Below are positions 15,447 through 22,349 of a stretch of DNA of 27,803 nucleotides, in pieces (the first letter of the stretch is position 1; every line of letters starts with the position of its first letter). Origin of the DNA: Actinomycetota bacterium (lineage in GTDB: Bacteria; Actinomycetota; Actinomycetes; Streptosporangiales; Streptosporangiaceae); NCBI GenBank assembly GCA_003168295.1, contig PMST01000271.1, positions 309 through 28,111 on the forward strand, in the 5' to 3' direction. A program made the position numbers and the translations under genes. The notes under the pieces are model-generated. The model searched no databases. It had not been told where the DNA came from and saw only the letters and a program-made list of their open reading frames with translations.

Positions 15447-16835
15447 GTGAATGCAGTCACGGTGCCGCAACGGCTGCGCAGGCAGCTTGAATGCCCGGTC
15501 GAGGGCCCCGGGGATCCTGACTACGACCGGACGCGGCGCGTCTGGAACGGGGACATCGACCGCCGCCCCGCCGCCGTCGTGCACCCCAGGGACGACCGCG
15601 AGATCGCCGGGGTGCTGCGGCTGGCCGCCGCCGAGGGGCTGGAAATCGCCGTGCGCGGCGGCGGCCACAGCTTCCCCGGCCTGTCCGTGTGCGACGGCGG
15701 GCTGGTCCTCTCGCTGGACCTGATGCGGGCCGTGACCAGCGATGACGGCCGTCGCTTCCGGGCCCAGGGGGGCGCCCTGCTCGGCGACCTGGACACCGCG
15801 GCGCAGGCCCGCGGGCGGGTGGTCCCGTCTGGCGTGGTCTCGCACACCGGCATCGCCGGGCTGACCCTCGGCGGCGGCTACGGGTACCTGGCCCGGCACT
15901 GGGGCCTGTCCTGCGACAACCTCCGCTCGGTGCGGATGATCACCCCGGACGGGCGGGTGGTCGAGGCCGACGACGAGTCCGAGCCTGAGCTGATGTTCGG
16001 GCTGCGCGGCGGCGGCGGCAACTTCGGCGTCGCCAGCGAGTTCTGCTACGACAGCCACCCGCTCGGCCCGGTCCTTTCTGGCTGGATCCTGCACCCGTTC
16101 GACCAGGCCCTGGACTTTGCCCGGTTCTACCGTGACTTCGCCGCCAGCATGCCGGACCAGCTCTTCGGACTGCTGCGGCTGCGCGCGTCTGCCCAGACGC
16201 CGTTCTTGCCCGAGGAGCTGAGGGGCGCCGACCGAGCCTACATCGGGCTGTCGCTGGTGTGGTGCGGCGAGGCCGAGGCCGGCCTGCGGCTGCTTGAGCC
16301 GCTGCGCGCCTGGGGGCAGCCGGCCTGCGACACCATCTCCTCTGGCGACTTCTGTACCTTGCAGCGCAGCATCGACTCCGGCGCCCGGCACGGCGTCGGT
16401 CGGTACGAGCGGTCGGGGTACCTGGCGGCACTTACCGACGAGATGCTCCAGGACGTGCTGCCCCGGCTGGAGCACGTCCCTTCGAATGAGTGCGAGACCA
16501 GCATCATCACGCTCGGCGGCCGGATCAGCGAGGTGGGCGAGCAGGAGACCGCCTACAGCTCGCGCGGCGCGCCGTTCCAGTACGAGGTGCGTACCGGGTG
16601 GACCGATCCCGCCGACCGCCCGGGGCTGGTGGCCTGGACGCGGGACCTGTGGGCGGCGCTGAACCGGCACGCCACCGGGGGCGTGTACGTGAACCTCGTC
16701 TTCGACGAGGGGGGCGACCGGGTCCGGACGCTCTACGGCGCGCAGAAGTACGAGCGGCTGGCCCGGCTCAAGGCCGCCTGGGACCCGGGGAACGTGCTGC
16801 ACCTGAACCAGAACATCGCGCCGCTGTCCTCCTAG
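15447..16835 (+). CDS. FAD-linked oxidase, PCMH/berberine-bridge-enzyme type
   Basis: A 462-aa flavoprotein with an N-terminal FAD-binding PCMH domain (VRGGGHSFPGLSVCDGG; His74 is the expected 8-alpha-histidyl FAD link) and a C-terminal BBE segment (WDPGNVLHLNQNI). In bicovalent members a Cys follows in the GVVSH position; here residues 132-133 are Ser-His, so only the single His link is predicted. The LTLGGGYGYLARHWGLSCDNL loop is standard. Such enzymes oxidise alcohols, lactols or C-N bonds with oxygen. There is no signal peptide. The start is GTG 15447 with GAGGAG at spacing 5; ATG 15393 would overlap the operator. Convergent with the SDR at 16985. Confidence 0.92.
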   Translation: MNAVTVPQRLRRQLECPVEGPGDPDYDRTRRVWNGDIDRRPAAVVHPRDDREIAGVLRLAAAEGLEIAVRGGGHSFPGLSVCDGGLVLSLDLMRAVTSDDGRRFRAQGGALLGDLDTAAQARGRVVPSGVVSHTGIAGLTLGGGYGYLARHWGLSCDNLRSVRMITPDGRVVEADDESEPELMFGLRGGGGNFGVASEFCYDSHPLGPVLSGWILHPFDQALDFARFYRDFAASMPDQLFGLLRLRASAQTPFLPEELRGADRAYIGLSLVWCGEAEAGLRLLEPLRAWGQPACDTISSGDFCTLQRSIDSGARHGVGRYERSGYLAALTDEMLQDVLPRLEHVPSNECETSIITLGGRISEVGEQETAYSSRGAPFQYEVRTGWTDPADRPGLVAWTRDLWAALNRHATGGVYVNLVFDEGGDRVRTLYGAQKYERLARLKAAWDPGNVLHLNQNIAPLSS

Positions 16836-16865
16836 CCGGCCTGGTCCGGGCCGCTGCGGCGACAC

Positions 16866-16918
16866 CATGATCGTGGCCAGTTTCGGGCGCCATTTGCCCA
16901 AATCTGGCCACGATCATG
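16866..16918. repeat. Long inverted repeat between convergent genes
   Basis: The arm CATGATCGTGGCCAG (16866-16880) is matched perfectly by CTGGCCACGATCATG (16904-16918), and the 23-bp middle also folds (GGGC and GCCC). It lies between the convergent oxidase and SDR genes and could act as a bidirectional terminator. The long, exact arms also fit a dispersed actinobacterial repeat. Confidence 0.75.
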
Positions 16919-16941
16919 AAGAGGGCCGGCCGGTACGGCCC

Positions 16942-16995
16942 GGGAAGGTCAGCTGGCCAGGGAAGGTCAGCTGGCCAGGGAAGGTCAGTCGGCCA
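16942..16995. repeat. Three tandem 18-bp repeats at the end of the SDR gene
   Basis: Units 16942-16959 and 16960-16977 are identical (GGGAAGGTCAGCTGGCCA); the third, 16978-16995, has TC in place of CT. The third carries the stop codon of the SDR gene, and the first two lie beyond it. This is a local duplication of the gene's last codons. Confidence 0.85.
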
Positions 16996-17821
16996 GGCCG
17001 AGTGTGCTGAGCGCGACGTCGGGGTTGGCCCGGCCGCCGGTCGCGTCGCCGCCGTCGACGTCGAGGGTGGTGCCGGTGACGAAGTCGGCTAGGCCGCTGA
17101 CCATGAAGAGCACCGCCCGGCCGATGTCGTCGCCGGATCCCACCCGCCTCAGCGGGATCAGCGCGGCGCGGTTGCCGGTGTTGGCCCCGGCCGCGGCCAT
17201 CTTCGCCTCCTGGGCCGCCATCCCGTCCGTCTCGACGACGCCGGGCGACACGGCCGTGACACGGATCCCGAACGGGCCGAGGGCGGCCGCCATGCTGCGG
17301 GTCAGCGCCTTTACCCCGGCCTTGGAGGCGGCGTAAGGAGTCATGCTGACGTGACCCGCCCGGTCGGCCGCGATAGACGCGATGTTGACGATCACCCCTG
17401 GCCGCTTGGCCGCGATCATCTGCCGGGCGGCCTCGCGGCTTCCGACGAAGACCCCGCGCAGGTTGACCTGATGGGTGAGATCCCACAGTTCTTCGGATTC
17501 GCTGAACATCGGGACCATCGGATAGACGCCGGCGTTGTTGACCCAGATGTCCAGTGATCCGGTCTGGGCTACCACGTCCGCGGCCAGCGCGGCCACGCTG
17601 GGCGGCGAGGCCATGTCGATGTGCTGGGCGTAGGCCGTTCCGCCGATAGCCTCAGCCGTCGACTTCGCGGCGTCGTCGTCGATATCGGCGACGCAGACCG
17701 TCGCGCCCGCCTGGGCCAGGATCCGGCAGATGCCCGCCCCCATGCCCTTGCCTCCGCCGGTTACCACGGCGGACTTGCCGGTAAGGTCGAGCAGCGCGGT
17801 CAGGTCCGAGGTCACGGTCAT
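16985..17821 (-). CDS. Short-chain dehydrogenase/reductase (SDR)
   Basis: A 278-aa classical SDR: TGGGKGMG at 21-28, VADIDD at the end of the second strand (acidic, favouring NAD), NNAG, the catalytic Ser in NIASIA, YAASK, and FVTGTTLDVDGGDATGG near the end. It oxidises or reduces a secondary alcohol/ketone in the pathway. A C-terminal extension of about 20 residues follows the usual end. I prefer ATG 17821; a TTG at 17833 would add four residues. Its stop codon is inside the tandem 18-bp repeats. Divergent from the second GntR gene, with the operator CGGTATACCG between them. Not closely similar to the other two SDRs. Confidence 0.93.
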   Translation of the reverse strand: MTVTSDLTALLDLTGKSAVVTGGGKGMGAGICRILAQAGATVCVADIDDDAAKSTAEAIGGTAYAQHIDMASPPSVAALAADVVAQTGSLDIWVNNAGVYPMVPMFSESEELWDLTHQVNLRGVFVGSREAARQMIAAKRPGVIVNIASIAADRAGHVSMTPYAASKAGVKALTRSMAAALGPFGIRVTAVSPGVVETDGMAAQEAKMAAAGANTGNRAALIPLRRVGSGDDIGRAVLFMVSGLADFVTGTTLDVDGGDATGGRANPDVALSTLGLAD

Positions 17822-17905
17822 GGCGTGGTCCAATCTCTTAACGGGCGGTTAACTTAGGGTCGGCGGTGAAGGTACTACCCTGATATGGTCAGTTAGATAT
17901 ACTGT

Positions 17906-17915
17906 CGGTATACCG
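17906..17915. promoter_or_regulatory. Operator site 9, CGGTATACCG
   Basis: Perfect 10-bp palindrome between the divergent SDR and GntR genes, 32 bp upstream of the regulator's start. It suggests that the regulator controls itself and its neighbour. A related half-matching GATATACTG lies at 17896-17904. Confidence 0.65.
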
Positions 17916-17922
17916 TCGGCGG

Positions 17923-17949
17923 GCGAAGAGGCATAGAGCGAAGAGGCAT
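17923..17949 (+). repeat. Direct repeat covering the GntR ribosome-binding site
   Basis: GCGAAGAGGCAT occurs at 17923-17934 and again at 17938-17949, a 15-bp period. The second copy contains the ribosome site (AGAGG) and the AT of the start codon; in the first copy the start position reads ATA. Confidence 0.8.
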
Positions 17950-18613
17950 GACGACACTGCGGCAATCGGAACGCGCCTATATCGCGCTGCGTGACGAGAT
18001 AGTCGGCTCGGTTCTGGCGCCCGGCGAGGCGCTGCCGGAGGCGGCCACGGCGGCCCGGCTGAACGTAAGCCGGAGTCCAGTCCGGGAGGCGACCCGCCGG
18101 CTGGCCAGCGAGAACCTCGTCACCATCGTGCCGGGCCGCGGCGCTTTCGTGGCCACCGTCTCGCTGACCGACGCGGTCGAGCTCTACCAGCTGCGCGAGG
18201 CCCTGGAACCGCTGGCCTGCCGGCTGGCGGCCGGGCATCCCGACGAGGCACGGCTCACCGTCACGCTCGCCGCCATGCGGGCGGCGCCCAAGCTCATCGC
18301 GGACGGCCAGTTCACCCAGTACCACCAGTTGTGCTCCGACATGGACAGCGCCATCGCCGAGATGTGCGGCAACGGGCGGCTGGCCACCATGCTGACCGAG
18401 GTCTGGCAGCAGGCCGCGCGGACCCGCGGTATCGCGGACAACAACACCGGCAGGCTGCGCGAGTCGGTCAACGAGCACGAGCAGCTGCTCCAGGCGATCA
18501 TCGAGCGGGACGCGACGCTGGCCGAGAGCCTGTGCCGGGCCCACATCCGGCGCAGCATGCAGAACGTCTTCAGCTCCATCCAGGGACTCGGGTCCGCGCT
18601 GCTCGACCACTGA
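17948..18613 (+). CDS. GntR-family transcriptional regulator, FCD subfamily
   Basis: A 221-aa regulator. The winged helix (about residues 5-72) includes LPEAATAARLNVSRSPVREATRRLASENLVTIVPGRGAFV; the FCD domain follows with LYQLREALEPLACRLA, the QYHQLCSDMD segment, EHEQLLQAI and RAHIRRSM, so three metal-ligand histidine positions are kept. It is only moderately similar to the regulator at 4898-5581, so they need not share a site or ligand. AGAGG is just upstream of ATG 17948. The perfect palindrome CGGTATACCG lies in its promoter region. It most likely represses the central part of the cluster until a pathway acid binds. Confidence 0.94.
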   Translation: MTTLRQSERAYIALRDEIVGSVLAPGEALPEAATAARLNVSRSPVREATRRLASENLVTIVPGRGAFVATVSLTDAVELYQLREALEPLACRLAAGHPDEARLTVTLAAMRAAPKLIADGQFTQYHQLCSDMDSAIAEMCGNGRLATMLTEVWQQAARTRGIADNNTGRLRESVNEHEQLLQAIIERDATLAESLCRAHIRRSMQNVFSSIQGLGSALLDH

Positions 18614-18621
18614 CCTGGCCT

Positions 18622-18960
18622 TCATCGCGTCAGGTGCTCGGTCAGCCGCAGCGGCGGGGCGAGCCGCGCGAGCCGGGCCATCGCAGCCTCCGAGACGCGG
18701 CGTCCCTCGATCGAGACCGGCACCGGCCCGCCCACGCTGTGCTCGAGCAGGGGCTTGATCGTGCCCGCCAGGGTGGCCGGCCAGAACAGGCACCCGGTGC
18801 ACATCCCGGTCAGCCGCAGCACGACCTCGCCGTCGGCGCGCTGCTCGACCAGTTCGGCGCCGCCGCGGTGCGCCCGCAGGGCGCGGTCCACGCAGGCCAC
18901 GCCGTGGCTGAGCGTGTCCTGGCGCGGCGAGTCCGGCTGGTCCGTACCGGACGCGGCCAC
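18622..18960 (-). CDS. NifU C-terminal-domain-like protein
   Basis: A 112-aa protein. Residues about 18-90 match the NifU C-terminal fold: LRAHRGGAELVEQRADGEVVLRLTGMCTGC, then TLAGTIKPLLEHSV. The CxxC pair (Cys54, Cys57) that binds an iron-sulfur cluster in NifU/Nfu proteins is intact. It may therefore bind or pass on a cluster, or act as a simple redox or metal-binding protein. The GTG start at 18960 is one base past the amidohydrolase stop, so expression is tied to that operon. There are no other iron-sulfur assembly genes here, and no obvious iron-sulfur enzyme in the window. Its role is open. Confidence 0.78.
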   Translation of the reverse strand: MAASGTDQPDSPRQDTLSHGVACVDRALRAHRGGAELVEQRADGEVVLRLTGMCTGCLFWPATLAGTIKPLLEHSVGGPVPVSIEGRRVSEAAMARLARLAPPLRLTEHLTR

Positions 18961-18961
18961 C

Positions 18962-19963
18962 TCAGGGCCGCCCGGGTATGGGCGACGCGCTGGCGACGGC
19001 CCGGGCCAGGTCCATGCCGAGCATCCGGGCGAAGTTGAGCCCGAGTATGGCCTCCTTGTCGGCCCGGGTGATCTGCGGGTAGCCGTAGCCGTCCATCAGC
19101 TCATCGCTGATCGCCAGGTCCATGAACGTCCGCAGGTAGGGCTCGGGCGAGCCGACCAGGGCCGCCTCGGATCCCCACAGCAGCTTGGCGCTGCCCACCT
19201 CGTACAGCAGCCGTCCCATGATGTGCTGCATGCGCACCGGGGCGATCATGAACAGCGAGACGGTCCCGGACAGAGCCAGGTAGATATTCGGGAACCGGGC
19301 CGCGATCGAGATGGTCTCGTCGACGTACGGATAGGCCAGGTGATGGATGATGAACTTCATCGCCGGGAAGTCGCGCGCCGCCTTCTGCAGGTCGTTGGGC
19401 CGCAGGGTCTCCATGTTCTGGTCCCCGAACGGGATGCCCTTGTGGAACTGCACCACGTCGACGCCGAGCTCGAGGCACTTCTCGTACAGGGGGTAGGCGA
19501 CCTTGGGGTCATCGCACGCCCAGCTGCCCTCGACGTGACCGTTGTAGAACTTGATCGACCGGGCCCCCATCTCGGTGACCTGGTGCTCCAGCGCGGCCAG
19601 GGCGGCGTCGAGTCCCTCGTACAGCGGGTCGACGCCGCCGCAGAACAGCACCCGGTCCGGGTACTTCCTGGCCAGCTCGTACTGCGCGTTGACCGGGGCG
19701 AACCAGTTCGTGTACCAGTCGTAGATCGGCACCACCTGGGCCATCGCCAGGTCGGTGCTCGACTGCTCGAACACCAGGGAGTACATGTCGTCCGCGAGCC
19801 AGGCCCGGGACAGCTCGGCCGGGTCCTGCCGCCGGGGCGGACCGAGCGCGCCGACCATGTGCGCCCGGGCCGTCACCGCGTCGGCACGGTCCGGGCGCAG
19901 GTTCTCGTCGGACAGGTCATAGGCGTGGATGACGTTGTCGAAGACATGGATACCGTCGATCAA
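18962..19963 (-). CDS. Amidohydrolase-2 family metal-dependent hydrolase/decarboxylase
   Basis: A 333-aa TIM-barrel protein of the ACMSD/gamma-resorcylate decarboxylase group (PF04909 type). Visible landmarks are NVIHAYDL near the N-terminus, ARSIKFYNGH, VDVVQFHKGIPFG, MKFIIHHLAYPYVDE, and SAKLLWGSEAAL near the C-terminus. The last motif has Glu where family members usually have the metal-binding Asp (GTD), and the N-terminal HxH is only partly present, so metal binding may differ. I chose TTG 19963 because GAGGAG (19972-19977) stands eight bases upstream; an ATG at 20014 would overlap the SDR. A hydrolytic or decarboxylating step is likely. Confidence 0.85.
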   Translation of the reverse strand: MIDGIHVFDNVIHAYDLSDENLRPDRADAVTARAHMVGALGPPRRQDPAELSRAWLADDMYSLVFEQSSTDLAMAQVVPIYDWYTNWFAPVNAQYELARKYPDRVLFCGGVDPLYEGLDAALAALEHQVTEMGARSIKFYNGHVEGSWACDDPKVAYPLYEKCLELGVDVVQFHKGIPFGDQNMETLRPNDLQKAARDFPAMKFIIHHLAYPYVDETISIAARFPNIYLALSGTVSLFMIAPVRMQHIMGRLLYEVGSAKLLWGSEAALVGSPEPYLRTFMDLAISDELMDGYGYPQITRADKEAILGLNFARMLGMDLARAVASASPIPGRP

Positions 19964-19991
19964 TTCGCTTGCTCCTCGTGTTGTCGCGGGC

Positions 19992-20771
19992 TCAGGCGAG
20001 GTGCCAGCCGCCATCTACGGGTATAGCCGCACCGGTGACGTACGCCGCCAGCGGCGAGGAGAGGAACAGCGCGGTTCCGGCGATGTCGTCCGGTGTGCCC
20101 CGCCGGGCGATCGGCAGCCGGCTGAGCAGCTGCTCGTGAAACGCGCCGTCCGCCGTGCCTGGCTTGAAGGCCGTCAGCCGCGTGCTGATGTGACCCGGGC
20201 AGATAGCGTTGACCCGGATCCCGAAGCGTCCCCAGTCGTTGGCCAGGTAGTTCGTCATCGCCAGCACCGCGGTCTTCGACACGCCATAGGCGATACGCCG
20301 GTCCATCGCGCGCAGCGCCGCCAGCGAGGAGATGTTGACGATCGAGTGGTCGTCGAAGCTGCCCATGTGCTTCCGGGCCAGCTTGGCCCCGAACAGCACG
20401 GTGGTCGCGTTCTTGCGCTGGACGCGCTCGAACTCCTCGATCGTGACGTCGTCGGAGGAGGCGTGGCTGACGATGCCCGCGTTGTTGATCCAGGCCCGGA
20501 CCGGTGGCAGGCCGGCCAGGGCGTCGCGGACGGTGCTCGCGCACGCCTCGTCGGTCAGGTCGATGGCGGCCGCGGCGAAGCGCGCGCCGGGGTGCGCCAC
20601 GATCGCCTCGTCCAGGGCGGCCTTGTCCAGGTCGAGCAGCAGGACCTCGGCGCCGGCCTGGGCGAAGTACCGGCCGATGGCCAGGCCGATCCCCCGGGCG
20701 CCCCCGGTCACGACGGCGGTCGATCCGGTGAACCAGCGGGGCAGGCCCGGAAGGCTCTCGGTCAAGTTCAT
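19992..20771 (-). CDS. Short-chain dehydrogenase/reductase (SDR)
   Basis: A 259-aa classical SDR with TGGARGIG (22-29), LLDLD, NNAG, NISSLA, YGVSK, a PGHISTRLT loop and YVTGAAIPVDGGWHL at the end. The acidic end of the second strand favours NAD. It shares its C-terminal motifs and the SRLT/TRLT loop with the SDR at 7106-7888, so the pair probably arose by duplication and may act on related intermediates. First gene of the SDR-amidohydrolase-NifU unit. Its stop is 28 bp before the amidohydrolase start. Confidence 0.94.
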   Translation of the reverse strand: MNLTESLPGLPRWFTGSTAVVTGGARGIGLAIGRYFAQAGAEVLLLDLDKAALDEAIVAHPGARFAAAAIDLTDEACASTVRDALAGLPPVRAWINNAGIVSHASSDDVTIEEFERVQRKNATTVLFGAKLARKHMGSFDDHSIVNISSLAALRAMDRRIAYGVSKTAVLAMTNYLANDWGRFGIRVNAICPGHISTRLTAFKPGTADGAFHEQLLSRLPIARRGTPDDIAGTALFLSSPLAAYVTGAAIPVDGGWHLA

Positions 20772-20829
20772 GGCTGCTCCTCAGCCTGGCGGCGGTCGCT
20801 GAGCTAGGCTTAGACTAACGGAATTCTCT

Positions 20830-20860
20830 CTGTATACCGATAGTCTCCCAATTACGTCAA
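20830..20860 (-). promoter_or_regulatory. Promoter of the SDR-amidohydrolase-NifU unit with embedded operator
   Basis: Minus-strand TTGACG (20860-20855), 18 bp, TATACA (20836-20831). The -10 lies in the mixed-type operator CTGTATACCG (20830-20839), which also sits 48 bp upstream of the divergent CMD-like gene. Confidence 0.6.
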
Positions 20861-20886
20861 GGTTCCGGCTGAGCCTGGAGGGCAAG

Positions 20887-21414
20887 TTGACCGCAGAATT
20901 CGGCCTGGTGCGCCGCGAGGAGCTGACGGGCGACGACGGCGCCCTGTGGGACACGATCGCGGGTGCCCGCGGGCACATGCCGGTGTCCTACCAGTCGCTC
21001 ATGCACTCCCCCGGCGCCGCCCGCGCCGTCAGCCAGATGGGCAGCTACCTGCGCTTTGCCTCGGCGGTGCCGGAGGACGTCCGGGAGGCCGCGGTGCTGG
21101 TCGTCAACGCCCAGCTGGACTGCCCGTTCGGCTGGGTGCAGCACGTGCCGCTGGCGCTGGCCGCCGGGGTTGACCAGCGCGCCATTGACGAGCTGGCGGC
21201 CGGCCAGGTGTCGTCGTGGCTGACCGCCGGGCAGCGCCTGGCCGTGATGATGGCCGAGGAGAGCGTGCAGGCCGGGCGGGTAACGAGCGAGACGCTGGCC
21301 CGGGCCCGGGAGCAGCTCGGCGTCCCGCAGACGATCGACCTGCTGCTCGCCATCGGCTACTACTCGATGCTGGCGCTGTATTTCCGGAGCCTGAACCTGG
21401 AGCTGCCGGGCTAG
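20887..21414 (+). CDS. Carboxymuconolactone decarboxylase (CMD)-family protein
   Basis: A 175-aa CMD-fold protein. The core helix pair reads VREAAVLVVNAQLDCPFGWVQHVPLALAAGVDQRAIDEL, with Cys and His at C-P-F-G-W-V-Q-H but no second Cys, so no AhpD-like disulfide. It resembles the E1-operon protein at 14641-15195 (HMPVSYQSLMHSPG against GMPTSFRVFMNSDG). The start is TTG 20887, with GGAGGG at 20877-20882 and a spacing of four. It is a single-gene unit, convergent with another CMD-like gene seven bases away. Reaction not assigned. Confidence 0.85.
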   Translation: MTAEFGLVRREELTGDDGALWDTIAGARGHMPVSYQSLMHSPGAARAVSQMGSYLRFASAVPEDVREAAVLVVNAQLDCPFGWVQHVPLALAAGVDQRAIDELAAGQVSSWLTAGQRLAVMMAEESVQAGRVTSETLARAREQLGVPQTIDLLLAIGYYSMLALYFRSLNLELPG

Positions 21415-21421
21415 CCGCGCC

Positions 21422-21829
21422 TTACTCGGGCACCTCGACCTCGGCGCCCTCGGCCCGCAGGTCATTCACCACCTCGTCCAGGATCTTGAGCGAGTCCAGC
21501 GTCACCGGCGAGCCGGCGTACGGGGACAGGTGGATGAACGCCTCGCGGAGTTCCAGGATCGACCAGCCCAGGTTGATCGCGCCGCGAAGCTGGATCTTCA
21601 GCTCGTACGGACGGTTCAGCACGGCCAGTGAGCAGATGCTGAGCAGGCTGCGGTACTTCAGGTCCAGGCCGGGCCGGCTCCACACCCCGCCCCAGGCGCC
21701 GCGGATGGTGTAGTCGTAGAACGCGCGCATGATCGGGGACGGCTCCGATGCCGTGCCGGCCAGATAGGCCGGGCTCAGGACCTTCTGCCGGGTCAGCTCA
21801 CCGCGCTGGTACATCTCGTCGCCGCTCAC
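21422..21829 (-). CDS. Carboxymuconolactone decarboxylase-like protein (PcaC-like)
   Basis: A 135-aa protein close in form to gamma-carboxymuconolactone decarboxylase: YQRGELTRQKVLSPAYL, then FYDYTIRGAWGGVWSRPGLDLKYRSLLSICSLAVLNRPYELKIQLRGAINLGWSILELREAFIHLSPYAG. PcaC itself decarboxylates a ring lactone in the beta-ketoadipate path. Here no other pca gene is present, so a related decarboxylation or isomerisation is more likely. GTG 21829 has AGGAG six bases upstream. An ATG at 21865 lies inside the operator region and was rejected. Confidence 0.88.
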   Translation of the reverse strand: MSGDEMYQRGELTRQKVLSPAYLAGTASEPSPIMRAFYDYTIRGAWGGVWSRPGLDLKYRSLLSICSLAVLNRPYELKIQLRGAINLGWSILELREAFIHLSPYAGSPVTLDSLKILDEVVNDLRAEGAEVEVPE

Positions 21830-21870
21830 TCGCATCTCCTCTGCTGGGCTGAGCACTAATCGCATACCGT

Positions 21871-21880
21871 CGGTATACCT
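21871..21880. promoter_or_regulatory. Operator site 11, CGGTATACCT
   Basis: GGTATACC-type site 42 bp upstream of the PcaC-like start. A half-site GCATACCG at 21862-21869 and GTGTACCG at 21886-21893 flank it, giving three ATACCG/GTACCG-like elements in about 30 bp. Confidence 0.55.
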
Positions 21881-21938
21881 ACCCTTGTGTACCGTGTCCC
21901 GAGCGGCGGCGCAATAACTCCGGGCGGGTGGCCCGCGG

Positions 21939-22349
21939 TTACGAGCCGGCCAGCGCCTCGCGGGCCGCCTTGAGCGACGAGCGCCGCGCGGAGTCCAGGT
22001 ACTCCTCGATCCGGGTGATGTGCCCGTCTCGTACTTGCAGGTACATGGCGGCGTGCAGCTCGGCCTCGGTGCCGTCGGGCAGCCGGCCGCGCAGCACGTG
22101 CTGCTGCAGCACGCCGTCGGGGGTGGCGACGCGCCGGACGATGTCGTAGTGCAGGCCGGATATAGCCCGGACCGTGCCCGCCAGCGTCTTCAGGTTCTCC
22201 TCGACCGGCTGCTCGATCAGGTCGTCGTTGTGCCAGACGACCGCGTCCGGCGCGTAGATCTCGCGGACCGTGTCGATGTCGCCAGCTTCCAGCGCGGTGA
22301 AGAAGCGGATAACCAGTTCCTCGCTGATGGCGGTGCCCTCCTTGATCAC
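21939..22349 (-). CDS. SnoaL-like/NTF2-fold protein
   Basis: A 136-aa small polyketide-cyclase-like protein: ISEELVIRFFTALEAGDIDTVREIYAPDAVVWHNDD, then GLHYDIVRRVATPDGVLQQHVLRGRLPDGTEAEL, and HITRIEEYLDSA at the end. The His-Asn-Asp at the end of the first sheet strand, and the Arg and Glu in the last strand, match the usual polar pocket. GTG 22349 overlaps the end of the ligase-LLM gene (GTGA), so the two are coupled. Members isomerise, dehydrate or hydrolyse small cyclic ketones; exact role unknown. Confidence 0.88.
   Translation of the reverse strand: MIKEGTAISEELVIRFFTALEAGDIDTVREIYAPDAVVWHNDDLIEQPVEENLKTLAGTVRAISGLHYDIVRRVATPDGVLQQHVLRGRLPDGTEAELHAAMYLQVRDGHITRIEEYLDSARRSSLKAAREALAGS

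Noticed and set aside
15192..16901. Long open frame (569 codons) on the minus strand
   Set aside because: It is antisense to the BBE-type oxidase, and its composition is that of a shadow frame.
21830..21865. Upstream ATG start for the PcaC-like gene
   Set aside because: It lies in the operator half-site; GTG 21829 has AGGAG at spacing 6.
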